Positions 18,201 to 27,547 of a stretch of DNA of 64,000 nucleotides are shown here, in pieces; position 1 is the stretch's first letter, and the number at the start of each line of letters is the position of its first letter. The notes under the pieces are model-generated. The model was not told the origin of the DNA and did no database searches. It saw nothing but the letters and a program-made list of their open reading frames with translations. Source of the stretch: Mesoaciditoga sp. (GTDB lineage: Bacteria > Thermotogota > Thermotogae > Mesoaciditogales > Mesoaciditogaceae); NCBI GenBank assembly GCA_015491995.1, contig WGFY01000071.1:1-64000 (forward strand), in the 5' to 3' direction. A program made the translations under genes and the position numbers.

Positions 18201-18494
18201 TTGTTAAGACCCGTTGATCTACAGGTTGTGATCGTTAAGGGAATTGACAACGCTCAGAATATCAGCTATTCTCAGCAGATGATGAGCTCAGCTCAACAAA
18301 CGACAAGCCTTGAAGAGCAAAAGAAAGCTACGCTCAATCAAAACAGAGTACTTTCAAGAAATGAGACTAAAAATCTCAACTTTTACAACTCAACGGAAGA
18401 GGAAAATGGGGCATCTTACCAGTACAAAAAACGAGAAAAAAACAAAAAAAATTCTGATCCGTATCGAGGAAAGGTGATCGACGTACGATTGTGA
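18201..18494 (+). CDS. Small polar protein downstream of fliA
   Basis: A 97-aa hydrophilic protein rich in Gln, Asn, Ser and Lys, without membrane segments. It begins MLRPVDLQVVIVKG, a start reminiscent of small uncharacterised proteins in flagellar operons of other bacteria, and ends with a basic stretch and YRGKVIDVRL. Function is unknown. TTG start 2 bp after fliA; it overlaps the mfd start by 4 bp, so it is translated as part of this operon. Confidence 0.6.
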   Translation: MLRPVDLQVVIVKGIDNAQNISYSQQMMSSAQQTTSLEEQKKATLNQNRVLSRNETKNLNFYNSTEEENGASYQYKKREKNKKNSDPYRGKVIDVRL

Positions 18495-21400
18495 GTTGGG
18501 AACAAAACGTAAAAAACGTGGCTCAAAGCTTGAACGTAAAATTGTCGAAAGTCAACCTTTATTCGGCTGGTAGAGAAGAACTGATCGTATGTATTTCTTC
18601 ATTGGTTGACAAAGGCCGAAAGCCCATTGTCATTCTTTTTGATGCAAAACAATCTCGAGAGATATCGAAGATTTTGAATAAATTGAATATCTCCCACGTT
18701 GTTTTGAATGATTTGGATGTTCTTCCCTTTGAAACCTTGGAACCATCAAGAGAAAGTATTTCATCAAGAACGGAAGCCTTAAACGATCTTCTATCAAAGG
18801 AAAAGGTTGTGGTTGCGGATGTGATGTCTATTTTGAAGCGAACCGCACCTCCTTCATCGATGATGGAGAGCCGTATCTTTTCCGTCGGGGGAAAGATCCC
18901 TGAAGGATTTGCCGAATGGTTGGTGAAAAGGGGATACACACGCGTTATGACCGTAAGGAGTGTTGGTGAATTCTCCGTAAGAGGTAATATCATCGACATT
19001 TTTTCTCCCAAATTTGGGGCTGTGAGAGTTGAAACTTTCGACCGAGATATCGAATCGATACGTATTTTCGATCCTGAGACTCAATTAAGTACAACTCAGT
19101 TGAGAGAAGTGAGAATATTACCGTTTTTTGAGTTGCTACGAGAAAAAAAATCAATTGAAATGGCGAAAGAAAGATTGTTGAATTCCGATCATCCTGAGCT
19201 TCTTTCTGAGCCTGCAGAAAGACTGCAAGGAATGGCGGGATTGTTTTGGAAAGATCCTCATTGTGGAATTGATTACGTCGATGAAGACGATTACATGGTG
19301 ATCTACGAAACCGAGAAATGTAAAGAAAAATATGAAGAATATGAACGTGAAATATTTGAACTGTATGACAACTCCTTTCGGCCTTTGTACAAAAAATTTT
19401 CATATGCGCCCTTTGAAAGGTTAAGACATGCCAAAGAGATACACGTTTCGAAAGTGCCTCTTGGTATGCCATTTGATGATTCTTACTCTTTTTCAACGAA
19501 TGTATCCATTCCATCTGTAAGTGAGGGACACACCCCCAACCCTTTTTCTTTCATAAGTAACGAATTTTCAGAAATAAAAATTGGAGATCTCGTCGTCCAT
19601 TCGGATCATGGAATAGGTATATATGAAGGGACACAGATAATAAAGGATTTGGACGGTGAACACGAATATTTAAGAGTACGTTACAGGCATGGAGCGTTGC
19701 TCTACGTTCCCGTAGAAAAATTTGTAAAAATCAACAAATACGTAGGTTCGGCAGAAAGAACCATCTTGTCGGATATAAATGGAAAAGAATGGAGGAAAAC
19801 TAAAGAACGGGTAAAAACTGACATCGAATCAGAAATCAACTCCATGTTAGATCTTTATGCCCGTCGGGAAGAATCACGAGGCTTTTCTTTTTCCCCAAAC
19901 ACCGAACTTGAGGGAATTTTTGCCAAAAGTTTTGAGTATATGGAAACCGTGGATCAATCGAGGGCTCTGGAGGATGTTTTCAACGATATGATCTCGGAAA
20001 AACCAATGGACAGGCTTATATGTGGTGACACTGGTTTTGGGAAAACGGAAGTGGCTTTAAGGGCGGCATTTCGCGCCGTGGTTAACGGAAAACAGGTTGT
20101 CCTTCTTGCACCGACTACCGTTCTTGCCAGACAGCACTACTTGCTTTTTCACTCAAGAATGGATCCTTTTGGAATAAAAGTGATGTTGTTGTCTTCACAA
20201 AGTAACGCATCGGAGAAAAGAAAAGTCCTTGAAGAGATGTCAGATGGTAAAGCTGATGTGATCATTGGAACTCACGCTTTGTTAACTCCTAAACTATCAT
20301 TCAAAGATCTTGGTCTCATAATTGTAGATGAAGAGCAAAGGTTCGGTACTAAACAAAAGGAATTTTTAAAAAAGATGCGCCTTAATGTTGACATATTGAC
20401 ACTTGCTGCAACTCCTATTCCAAGGACGCTTCATATGGCTCTTTCTGGAATAAGAACGATGTCGGTAATACAAACACCTCCAATTGGAAGAACGACACCT
20501 AAAATATACGTCGCAAAGTGGAATGAGAAGATAATTCAAAGTGCTATTCTTAGAGAAATTAGTAGGGGCGGTCAAATTTTCTACGTACACAACAGAGTTG
20601 TGGATCTCAAAAGAATATCCGAAAAGCTTATGGATTTGTTGCCATCCACAAAAATTGCGTACATTCATGGAAGAATGCCAAAAAAATCTTTTATGAAAAC
20701 CATTGACGATTTTTATCAATCTAAAATAGACGTTTTAATTGCGACAAGCGTGGTAGAAAATGGAGTGGATGTTCCAAATGCCAACACCCTGATCATCGAT
20801 GATGTGGAAAGGTATGGCTTAGGTCAACTCTACCAGCTCAAAGGCCGGGTTGGAAGATCTAACAAGAGGGCTTTTGTTTACCTTATGTATTTTAAAGAAC
20901 CTTCACATGATGTTTCTGAAAGACTGAAAGCTCTGACAAAATTTTCAAACCCTGGCAGCGCTATGGAACTCGCACTCAAGGATATGGAAATCAGGGGAGT
21001 TGGTGAAGTGATTGGGCTTCGTCAACATGGTCATATAGATTCTGTTGGACTTTATATGTATCGTGAGATGTTGAAACAAACCATCACAAAACTTAGGAAC
21101 GGAAAAGAGGCTGAAGGTGAGCAAGAAGTTGACATCGAACTCCCTTCTTCAGTTTTGGCTTCCGAGTACGTACCAGATCCGCTGGAAAGGATGAAACTTT
21201 ATCGCCGTTTGGCCAGCTCAAAAAACATAGAAGAGATCAGACACGTGATCGAAGAGATGTTAGATAGATTTGGGCCAATCCCCAATTCTGCAAAGAAACT
21301 TTTAGATCATTCCAAAATCAGAGCATTGGCTTTGAATTTGAATGTTGAAAGCCTCAAAAAACATGGTGAAAATGTGGAGATGATTTTTAGAAGTAGAAAA

Positions 21401-21565
21401 GCTTTGTCGAATTTCACAAGATTTTACAAAGAAGGCTTAACAAATCCCTCTAAAAATGTTATGATCTTGCGCGATGTGATCGTTGAAAACGATCTCGAAA
21501 AATTGTTGAGAATACTGCTGGATTATAAAAACAGCATAGCACCTACAAAGGAAGGAGTGTCTTAA
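18491..21565 (+). CDS. mfd: Transcription-repair coupling factor Mfd
   Basis: DNA translocase that removes stalled RNA polymerase and recruits UvrA. From N to C: UvrB-like module, the CarD-like polymerase-binding domain near residues 360-440 (IKIGDLVVHSDHGIGIYEG), then the RecG-like motor with GDTGFGKTE (about 510) and IVDEEQRFG (about 610) and the helicase C lobe with GRVGRSNKRAF. A TRCF C-terminal domain ends the protein. At 1024 aa it is shorter than the E. coli enzyme, mainly in the N-terminal half. GTG start overlaps the preceding gene. Confidence 0.97.
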   Translation: MSWEQNVKNVAQSLNVKLSKVNLYSAGREELIVCISSLVDKGRKPIVILFDAKQSREISKILNKLNISHVVLNDLDVLPFETLEPSRESISSRTEALNDLLSKEKVVVADVMSILKRTAPPSSMMESRIFSVGGKIPEGFAEWLVKRGYTRVMTVRSVGEFSVRGNIIDIFSPKFGAVRVETFDRDIESIRIFDPETQLSTTQLREVRILPFFELLREKKSIEMAKERLLNSDHPELLSEPAERLQGMAGLFWKDPHCGIDYVDEDDYMVIYETEKCKEKYEEYEREIFELYDNSFRPLYKKFSYAPFERLRHAKEIHVSKVPLGMPFDDSYSFSTNVSIPSVSEGHTPNPFSFISNEFSEIKIGDLVVHSDHGIGIYEGTQIIKDLDGEHEYLRVRYRHGALLYVPVEKFVKINKYVGSAERTILSDINGKEWRKTKERVKTDIESEINSMLDLYARREESRGFSFSPNTELEGIFAKSFEYMETVDQSRALEDVFNDMISEKPMDRLICGDTGFGKTEVALRAAFRAVVNGKQVVLLAPTTVLARQHYLLFHSRMDPFGIKVMLLSSQSNASEKRKVLEEMSDGKADVIIGTHALLTPKLSFKDLGLIIVDEEQRFGTKQKEFLKKMRLNVDILTLAATPIPRTLHMALSGIRTMSVIQTPPIGRTTPKIYVAKWNEKIIQSAILREISRGGQIFYVHNRVVDLKRISEKLMDLLPSTKIAYIHGRMPKKSFMKTIDDFYQSKIDVLIATSVVENGVDVPNANTLIIDDVERYGLGQLYQLKGRVGRSNKRAFVYLMYFKEPSHDVSERLKALTKFSNPGSAMELALKDMEIRGVGEVIGLRQHGHIDSVGLYMYREMLKQTITKLRNGKEAEGEQEVDIELPSSVLASEYVPDPLERMKLYRRLASSKNIEEIRHVIEEMLDRFGPIPNSAKKLLDHSKIRALALNLNVESLKKHGENVEMIFRSRKALSNFTRFYKEGLTNPSKNVMILRDVIVENDLEKLLRILLDYKNSIAPTKEGVS

Positions 21566-21569
21566 AAGT

Positions 21570-23573
21570 ATGAATTGGATGCAAAAGATGAGAAAACACG
21601 CTCTTCTTGTCGTCTGGATAATCGTTATCACATTTGTGGTGGGAATCGCAGGGTGGTCAGTTGCCGCGTATATGGGAGGTTCTCGTCCTCAAAGCGCCGA
21701 ATACAAACCTTCCCCAAGTCAGGCTATTGCCTTAGTCACGAAAGATGGTACCCCACTTTCTTACAAGTACTGGGTAATGCCAAATGAGCTTCAAAATTAC
21801 ATGCAAAATATCATTTCCAATTACAAGAATTATTACGGGAAAACGCCTGATTCCTTGTTTGAAGAACCTAAAATGCAGGTGGATGCGATCAAACAGTTGG
21901 TCGATCAAAAAGTCGTGAATTACTTTGCCAATACAAGTAATATAAGCGTTGAGAATAGCGAAGTGGATTCACAGTTAAAATCGATCGTTGCTAAATACAC
22001 GTCGAACCCTCAAACTAAAAAATACATAATTAAACAATACGGCTCCATAAAGAATTTTGAAAACAAAATCAGGCCTAACGTAAAGCAAAATCTTGTAACC
22101 CAAAAAGTCATGCCGTTGGTGGCGAATGTAACTGCAAATGATGTGAAATCTTATTATGAATCCCATAAAAGTGGTATTGAAGACAAATACGATGAAGTCA
22201 AAGCATCACACATTCTGGTTTCAAGTCGGGCTACGGCTGATAAAGTTTTAAAGCTTATCAAGTTGAAGAAGATCACTTTTTCTGAGGGGGCAAAGGAATA
22301 CTCGAAAGATACCGGGAGTGCTGCAAAGGGTGGAGAGCTTGGATGGTTCACAAAAACTCAAATGGTTCCACAGTTTAGCAGCGCGGCTTTTAACGCTACG
22401 CCAGGGGAAATCGTTGGACCAATCCAAACACAATACGGTTGGCATCTAATAAAAGTTGAAGGTAAAAAGATGTTTGATAATTTCAACGCTGTAAAGTCTT
22501 CGACAACCGTTTACAACGATTTATCCAACCAAGTTAAAAATGAGAAATTTTTCAATTGGCTCAAGAAATACAAAAAAGAAGAAAAGATCTCTTACCGAAT
22601 TCAAGGTCAAGTGTTGCCGTATGTTAGAGAGTTTTATTCTATACCGGCAACGAACATGGCAAAGATAAAAGAATTCATAAGCGATCTCGGTTCATATGTT
22701 TACCCAACAAAAGGCGCGACGGTGAACATATCGATAGACCCAAGACTGCTTGCACTGTATGAAACCGCACTGGAGTCGTATCAGAAAGACTTACAATCTC
22801 AAGGCTCAGCACTCGAAAGCTACCATTACAGTGTTGGAACGCTTTCTGCCACTTACTTGGAGATTCCCGCAACGGTTTTGCAAAAGAAATTGGAAAATGT
22901 AAGCAAAGAAATGAATAAAGCCACTGGTACATCTTTCTCCAAATTGTTTAACGAAAAGTTGGACATTCAAAAAGTGCTAAATTACGATAAATCAAAAGAA
23001 GAGTTAAAAAAACAAGGGTACAAAAATAATGAGGAAATTAAAAAAGCATACAAAGATTATCAAAAGAAAATGGATGATTTGTCTATAAAAACAAAAGAAG
23101 TTCTCGAAGCACTTTACAAAGTTGCCCCATACTCATCCGAGCTTGTAACCAAACTTTACAGGTTAGATCCAGGCAACAAAAAGGTTGCGCTTCAGTATTT
23201 CCAAAATGAGTACAAGCTCATAGAACCTATAATCTCTAACAAACAGACGCTTCAGACGTACTCATCTAAGATAACGCCTTACCTCGGATATATAAAGAGT
23301 GGTTTGGAAAGCTTAGCCTATTTGGGGAATGCCACAAATATAAAAGTTGGGGCGTTGGTCACACTGATCAGTATGAACGAAAAGATGAAGAATTTTAAAG
23401 AAGAACTGGGATATTTGGAACAGTTGAAAAAAATAAATCCAAAGTATCCTGGAGTGGATCAGACGATAAAACAGATCAAAGACGCACTTTCCGCAAGCTC
23501 GACTCAGACAGTCAAAGCCACACAGTCCCAAGCTACGCCGGTGTTGAAAATTCCAACTTCATCTGGCAAATGA
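21570..23573 (+). CDS. Membrane-anchored parvulin peptidyl-prolyl isomerase (SurA/PrsA/PpiD-like)
   Basis: A 667-aa envelope chaperone. A short basic N-terminus precedes one membrane helix (about 11-36), so most of the protein is extracytoplasmic. A SurA_N-like region (about 80-200) is followed by one parvulin domain at about 209-295 (VKASHILV ... KGGELGWFTKTQMVPQF ... IQTQYGWHLIKVE). The remaining 370 residues are helical and Lys-rich, resembling tetratricopeptide-type repeats, with an unusual Ser/Thr/Gln tail. That C-terminal extension is larger than in PrsA, SurA or PpiD. It starts 4 bp after mfd and ends just before a strong terminator. Confidence 0.88.
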   Translation: MNWMQKMRKHALLVVWIIVITFVVGIAGWSVAAYMGGSRPQSAEYKPSPSQAIALVTKDGTPLSYKYWVMPNELQNYMQNIISNYKNYYGKTPDSLFEEPKMQVDAIKQLVDQKVVNYFANTSNISVENSEVDSQLKSIVAKYTSNPQTKKYIIKQYGSIKNFENKIRPNVKQNLVTQKVMPLVANVTANDVKSYYESHKSGIEDKYDEVKASHILVSSRATADKVLKLIKLKKITFSEGAKEYSKDTGSAAKGGELGWFTKTQMVPQFSSAAFNATPGEIVGPIQTQYGWHLIKVEGKKMFDNFNAVKSSTTVYNDLSNQVKNEKFFNWLKKYKKEEKISYRIQGQVLPYVREFYSIPATNMAKIKEFISDLGSYVYPTKGATVNISIDPRLLALYETALESYQKDLQSQGSALESYHYSVGTLSATYLEIPATVLQKKLENVSKEMNKATGTSFSKLFNEKLDIQKVLNYDKSKEELKKQGYKNNEEIKKAYKDYQKKMDDLSIKTKEVLEALYKVAPYSSELVTKLYRLDPGNKKVALQYFQNEYKLIEPIISNKQTLQTYSSKITPYLGYIKSGLESLAYLGNATNIKVGALVTLISMNEKMKNFKEELGYLEQLKKINPKYPGVDQTIKQIKDALSASSTQTVKATQSQATPVLKIPTSSGK

Positions 23574-23596
23574 CGACAAAAACAGAAAAGATTTTC

Positions 23597-23620
23597 AAAG
23601 GCTCCCTTAAGGGAGCCTTT
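23597..23620. terminator. Bidirectional intrinsic terminator
   Basis: A perfect 24-bp palindrome (AAAGGCTCCC on one arm, GGGAGCCTTT on the other, around TTAA). The + strand stem ends in TTT followed by GATTTT. On the - strand the arm is followed by a T-rich stretch. It separates the convergent parvulin (+) and MFS (-) genes and closes the 23-kb + strand run. Confidence 0.85.
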
Positions 23621-23665
23621 GATTTTGGGAAGTTCGTGACGAAAAAACTACAGATCTGGGTAGTT

Positions 23666-24778
23666 TTAATTTTTCAAAGGTTTTTCAGTGATCCAGTAAA
23701 CGATGGATGCTGATAGCGCTAAAACTCCGAAAAACAGATAGGCGTTGCCAACTCCAAAAGTGTTTGACAGCCATCCACCGAATATAGATCCGAATATCAC
23801 CGAAAATCCGCTGGTGGTCATCCAAAAAATCGCGTGAGCATCAGATCTTCGAGAAGGGGCTATTGTGAAATTCACATAATGTAAGATAACGTAATAAATG
23901 GTGATCCAATTGAAGAATTCCAAAGTTTGAACGACTATTACGATGAATGGATTCGTGAATGCCCAGGTTAAAATCCATCGGATTCCAAACAGGAATGAAG
24001 CTGCTACAAGCACGTGTTTGATCCCTAAAAATTTCAAAATTCGATCGGCGAAAAAGAGAAATGGTATTTCAACAAGCGCTTGGATGGCTATGGCAACACC
24101 GGCAAATGATACAGGGTATCCTCTGGATTTCATCAGAATTGGTAAAAAATAGAGCCCAAACATATTCGAAGAAAGTACCAAAATATCCAAAACGAGCATT
24201 CTATAGAAGGCACTCGGAAATCCCTTAAAAGAGAAACGAAGTTTTTTTCCGATGTTGTATCCTTTTGTCGCTGGTACAAAAAGTGAAGATATTCCTATGA
24301 ATGCGAATGAAAGTGAACCAATTGCAAAAAAGTAAAGATCGTTTTTCACATATCCGATTATCATCATCACAATCGAAAATCCTATCGAGCCCATCATTCG
24401 GGCCCTTCCAAAGGAAAAATTGAACTCCTTTGAATATTTGAACGAAATCGATTCCGCCACTGGAACTATTGAAGTCCATAAAAAGCCAACAGTGAAGCTC
24501 ATCAAGAGAAGTAACCAGAATGTTTTGAATACAAAAATTTCCCAAATCAAAATGGCACTTATGAATGAGAGAAAGGTAAGAACCCTGTTTTTGATTTTTT
24601 TGTCTGCAACGTTCATCCAAAATGGATTCGACAAGAGTAAGATGATCGCTGAACTGCTGCCAAGAAGGCCGTTTTGAAAGTCAGAAAAATGAAGTTGATG
24701 AAAATAGCTTCCGATAAATGTGAAGAACGCCATAGGTATGTAAATGGAAAATTCTAAAAGATAAAATCTCCAACGCAT
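23666..24778 (-). CDS. Major facilitator superfamily transporter
   Basis: A 370-aa, roughly 12-helix MFS protein. The loop-2/3 motif region reads NPFWMNVADKKIKNR and the mid-protein region FGRARMMGSIGFSIVMM resembles the sugar/nucleoside:H+ symporter-like MFS branch. The substrate cannot be told. ATG at 24778 follows AGGAGGTAAC. A longer frame continues into the rnpB gene but has no ribosome-binding site and is rejected. It is the last gene of the tRNA-surE-rnpB unit. Confidence 0.85.
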   Translation of the reverse strand: MRWRFYLLEFSIYIPMAFFTFIGSYFHQLHFSDFQNGLLGSSSAIILLLSNPFWMNVADKKIKNRVLTFLSFISAILIWEIFVFKTFWLLLLMSFTVGFLWTSIVPVAESISFKYSKEFNFSFGRARMMGSIGFSIVMMIIGYVKNDLYFFAIGSLSFAFIGISSLFVPATKGYNIGKKLRFSFKGFPSAFYRMLVLDILVLSSNMFGLYFLPILMKSRGYPVSFAGVAIAIQALVEIPFLFFADRILKFLGIKHVLVAASFLFGIRWILTWAFTNPFIVIVVQTLEFFNWITIYYVILHYVNFTIAPSRRSDAHAIFWMTTSGFSVIFGSIFGGWLSNTFGVGNAYLFFGVLALSASIVYWITEKPLKN

Positions 24779-24801
24779 GTTACCTCCTCTTTGTTGAAAA
24801 A

Positions 24802-25129
24802 GGAATGGAGCTGTAAGCCGGATTCTGTCTTGAATGGTCATCTATCTAGAAAATGCGTTTCCGCATTTCTCAAGCGACCTACCAGAGGGATTGGCGGGCC
24901 ACCTAATATCCCCTCGATTTGGTCTTGCTTCAAGTGGGGGTTGCCAGACCAAATGATCTCTCATTCGTCGGTGAGCTCTTACCTCGCCTTTCCATCCTTG
25001 CCCCTAAGGGCGGTTTTCGTTTCTATGACCCTTCCCAAGGATCGCTCCTTCCGGGTGTTACCCGGCACCCTGCCCTGTGAAGTCCGGACTTTCCTCGGTT
25101 TCATCAACCGCGACCATCCGCCCCATTCC
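24802..25129 (-). ncRNA. rnpB: RNase P RNA (class A)
   Basis: About 328 nt; catalytic RNA of RNase P, which matures tRNA 5' ends. Reading the - strand, the universal core GAGGAAAGTCCGGAC and the terminal AGAATCCGGCTTAC are both present. The predicted P1 helix pairs GGAATGGGGC (25129-25120) with GCTCCATTCC (24811-24802) over ten base pairs, which fixes the ends. It starts about 11 nt after the surE stop and ends 23 nt before the MFS ATG. No promoter of its own was found, so processing from a longer transcript is likely. Confidence 0.95.
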
Positions 25130-25140
25130 CTTGACAAAGT

Positions 25141-25911
25141 TCAATTTTCGGAGTTAAAAAACGGATGATCCTTAAGAGTTTTCATGAATTTTGAATCGGT
25201 GTAAAAAATCGTTATAGGTGTAACTGAAACATATCCATTTTCTACAGCATAATAATCGGCATCTTCCCCTGGATCGTCTTCTATTATTTCCCCTAACATC
25301 CAGTAATAGGTATTTCCAAATGGATCTTTGCGCGCCTCAAAAAAATCTTGAAATCTTCTTTTGGATTGACGCGTCAACTTATATCCTTTTATCTCGTCAT
25401 AAGAAGTGGGTGGAACGTTCACATTTAAAGCCGAGAATTTAGGAAAATTTTCTAAATCCATTTTTTTTACAAGCTCAAGGGTTATCTTGGCAGCAGATGA
25501 AAAATTTGGCTGTGAATTGGAACAACTCGATATCGCTATAGAGGGTATTTCTAACATGGCCCCTTCCAAGGCTCCGGATACCGTTCCGGAATACATCACA
25601 TCTGTACCAAGATTTGCACCTTTGTTTATTCCACTGAGTACAAGATCCACCTTTTTGTTTTTCAAAATAGCTTGCACTCCCAGTTTAACACAATCTGCTG
25701 GTGTTCCATTAACCGCGTATCCAAAAAATTCGTCTCCAAATTTAACATCTTTAGCCCAAAGTGGGTTTCTGATCGTTATGGCATGACCGGTTGCGCTTCT
25801 TTCAACATCTGGCGCCACGACATGAACTTCGGCTATCTTCGACATCTCCCTCGCCAAGATCGCTATGCCTTCGGCCATTATGCCATCATCGTTCGTTATG
25901 AGCACTCTCAT
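25141..25911 (-). CDS. surE: 5'/3'-nucleotidase SurE
   Basis: A 256-aa metal-dependent survival nucleotidase that releases phosphate from nucleoside monophosphates. The N-terminus MRVLITNDDG carries the catalytic Asp pair; VNGTPADCVKLG and LVLSGINKGANLGTDVMYSGTVSGA are the other family boxes. ATG at 25911 follows GGGGATG. The frame stays open upstream through the tRNA-Arg gene but that extension is an artefact of the tRNA sequence. It lies between the tRNA genes and rnpB. Confidence 0.96.
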   Translation of the reverse strand: MRVLITNDDGIMAEGIAILAREMSKIAEVHVVAPDVERSATGHAITIRNPLWAKDVKFGDEFFGYAVNGTPADCVKLGVQAILKNKKVDLVLSGINKGANLGTDVMYSGTVSGALEGAMLEIPSIAISSCSNSQPNFSSAAKITLELVKKMDLENFPKFSALNVNVPPTSYDEIKGYKLTRQSKRRFQDFFEARKDPFGNTYYWMLGEIIEDDPGEDADYYAVENGYVSVTPITIFYTDSKFMKTLKDHPFFNSEN

Positions 25912-25954
25912 ATTTTCATCCCCAATCATCTTACAAGTCCACCATTTTACAACA

Positions 25955-25984
25955 ATCCCCTGCTCTTTGTAAAGAGCAGGGGAT
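25955..25984 (-). terminator. Hairpin after the tRNA genes: terminator or processing site
   Basis: A 30-nt perfect inverted repeat (stem ATCCCCTGCTCTTT with its complement, two central bases). On the - strand it follows tRNA-Arg(TCG) by 10 nt and precedes surE by about 45 nt. The 3' flank is TTGTTGTAAAA, only moderately T-rich, so partial termination with readthrough into surE-rnpB is as likely as full termination. Confidence 0.6.
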
Positions 25985-25994
25985 AAACCCGCTA

Positions 25995-26071
25995 TGGCGC
26001 GCCTGGCAGGATTCGAACCCGCAACCCTCGGATCCGAAGTCCGATGCTCTATCCAGTTGAGCCACAGGCGC
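25995..26071 (-). tRNA. tRNA-Arg (anticodon TCG)
   Basis: 77 nt including encoded CCA. The acceptor stem GCGCCTG pairs with CAGGCGC, the T arm carries GGTTCGAATCC, and the anticodon stem TCGGA/TCCGA closes the loop CTTCGGA with TCG. It reads CGA and probably other CGN codons. Only 3 nt separate it from the tRNA-His gene. Confidence 0.95.
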
Positions 26072-26074
26072 ATC

Positions 26075-26151
26075 TGGGGTGGCTGGCGGGGCTTGAACCC
26101 GCGACATTCGGATCCACAGTCCGACGCTCTACCAGTTGAGCTACAGCCACC
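26075..26151 (-). tRNA. tRNA-His (anticodon GTG)
   Basis: Acceptor GTGGCTG pairs with CAGCCAC, the anticodon loop is CTGTGGA (GTG), and CCA is encoded. The base before position 1 is G (26151) facing C73, the G-1:C73 pair that identifies tRNA-His. In bacteria this G-1 is left by RNase P, whose RNA gene lies downstream in the same unit. Confidence 0.95.
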
Positions 26152-26161
26152 ACGCTGATGC

Positions 26162-26238
<77 letters not shown>

Positions 26239-26253
26239 CCTTCAACATGTTGA

Positions 26254-26282
26254 ATTATATCAACAAAGTCAGGTGTTGTCAA
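26254..26282 (-). promoter_or_regulatory. Consensus sigma-70 promoter of the tRNA-surE-rnpB unit
   Basis: On the - strand TTGACA (26282-26277), a 17-bp spacer and TATAAT (26259-26254) match consensus at every position. Transcription would start near 26247, within the perfect 14-bp palindrome TTCAACATGTTGAA (26241-26254), about 10 nt before tRNA-Arg(TCT). Confidence 0.92.
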
Positions 26283-26373
26283 CTGTGATACATGCAAATT
26301 GCATTGCAAAATCCAAATCGCTTCGGTAAAGAATACCAAAATTATGTTATCATTACCAAGAGGGAAGTGAAAA

Positions 26374-27531
26374 ATGATATCGAAAAATTTAAAACTGTAC
26401 TCTTACACCGCATTTTTTTCGTTTGGATTTTTCGTAATGATCCTTCCAAGTGCCTTTCCAAGAGTGCTTTCGGATTTTTCTCTAAACTATTTGCATGGAG
26501 GCTATCTTTTGTCTCTTGGTACTTTAGGCTACATTGCAGGATCTCTTGCATGCGCGCTATTTGCTCACAAAGTGGGCCTCAGGTTCATCGCGATTTTGGG
26601 ACCTTTTTTTCTGATCGTCGGATCTCTTGGGTATGCGTTTAGCAAAGGGTTTTTAGAAGTTGTAGTGGCAGCTTTTACGACTAACATCGGAGCCGGTATG
26701 ATAGAAGTTGGAGTAGGATCCTTGATTGGGGATATGGCTAAAGAAAAAGCTTCGAGTTCGCTCAACCTTGTCAACTCGCTTTTTGCATTGGGAGCACTTT
26801 CAAGCCCCTTTGTCGTCTCGCTTTTTATGAGAGAAAATTTTGGATGGCGCGGAGTCTTTTTTGTAGAAGCTTTAATAGTGGTGTTTGCTCTTGTTTTCGC
26901 TTTTCGCATTGAGGTGCCGGATTTTGTTCCAAAAAAGGAATCACATTTCAAATTGTTCTTCAAACCTTCAATCATGTTGATAGATATCCTTATAATGGTG
27001 TACGTTGGATATGAAGTTGGCTATTCCGCCTGGATCAGCACGTTTTTGGTTCATGTTCACGGTATGAGCGTGGCGTTGGCAGCCGCAAGTTCATCAGTTT
27101 TTTGGATTGGAATGTTTTTCGGAAGGTATATGGCAAGTTTTGTAAGGATCGAAGATGAAAAATGGATTTTCATGATATCCATGTCTTCTCTCATATCCGT
27201 CTTGGCCTTTATGTTTTCGACCAATTTATACCTTACCGTGATTTTCATCTTTTTGAGCGGATTGTCTTTTGCAAGTACATATCCAACCATTCAGGCTATG
27301 TTGACCAAGCGTGTAAAAGGAAAGATTGGGAATCTTATGGGTGTGTTTGTGTTTTTCGTTGGAATAGGCGCGGTCATTTCCCAATGGTTGATTGGAAAGG
27401 TGGCAAATTCATCTGGTGTTTTCATCGGATTTGCCGTTGTGCCAACGCTCATCGTCTTAGAAATACTGTTATCACTTATCTTTTACAAAACCAACTTTCG
27501 AACGATAGATGTGAAGCAAGAACACTTCTGA
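26374..27531 (+). CDS. MFS transporter, FucP/sugar-porter-like
   Basis: A 385-aa carrier with about 12 membrane helices. The motif GYEVGYSAWISTFLV at the start of the second half and SFASTYPTIQAML in helix 9-10 resemble the fucose/glucose permease (FucP-TsgA) branch of MFS. Substrate is not determined. AGAGGGAAGTG precedes the ATG. It diverges from the tRNA promoter and is followed 16 bp later by the CMD-GAF gene. Confidence 0.83.
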   Translation: MISKNLKLYSYTAFFSFGFFVMILPSAFPRVLSDFSLNYLHGGYLLSLGTLGYIAGSLACALFAHKVGLRFIAILGPFFLIVGSLGYAFSKGFLEVVVAAFTTNIGAGMIEVGVGSLIGDMAKEKASSSLNLVNSLFALGALSSPFVVSLFMRENFGWRGVFFVEALIVVFALVFAFRIEVPDFVPKKESHFKLFFKPSIMLIDILIMVYVGYEVGYSAWISTFLVHVHGMSVALAAASSSVFWIGMFFGRYMASFVRIEDEKWIFMISMSSLISVLAFMFSTNLYLTVIFIFLSGLSFASTYPTIQAMLTKRVKGKIGNLMGVFVFFVGIGAVISQWLIGKVANSSGVFIGFAVVPTLIVLEILLSLIFYKTNFRTIDVKQEHF

Positions 27532-27547
27532 GTGGGGAGGATTTAAA

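Noticed and set aside
24779-24841. 21-codon N-terminal extension of the minus-strand MFS gene
   Set aside because: It overlaps the 3' end of the RNase P RNA; ATG 24778 has AGGAGG and fits MFS proteins.
25912-26073. Open frame extending surE upstream
   Set aside because: It is the tRNA-Arg(TCG) gene and the hairpin read as codons; the SurE family starts at MRVLITNDDG, which has its own ribosome-binding site.
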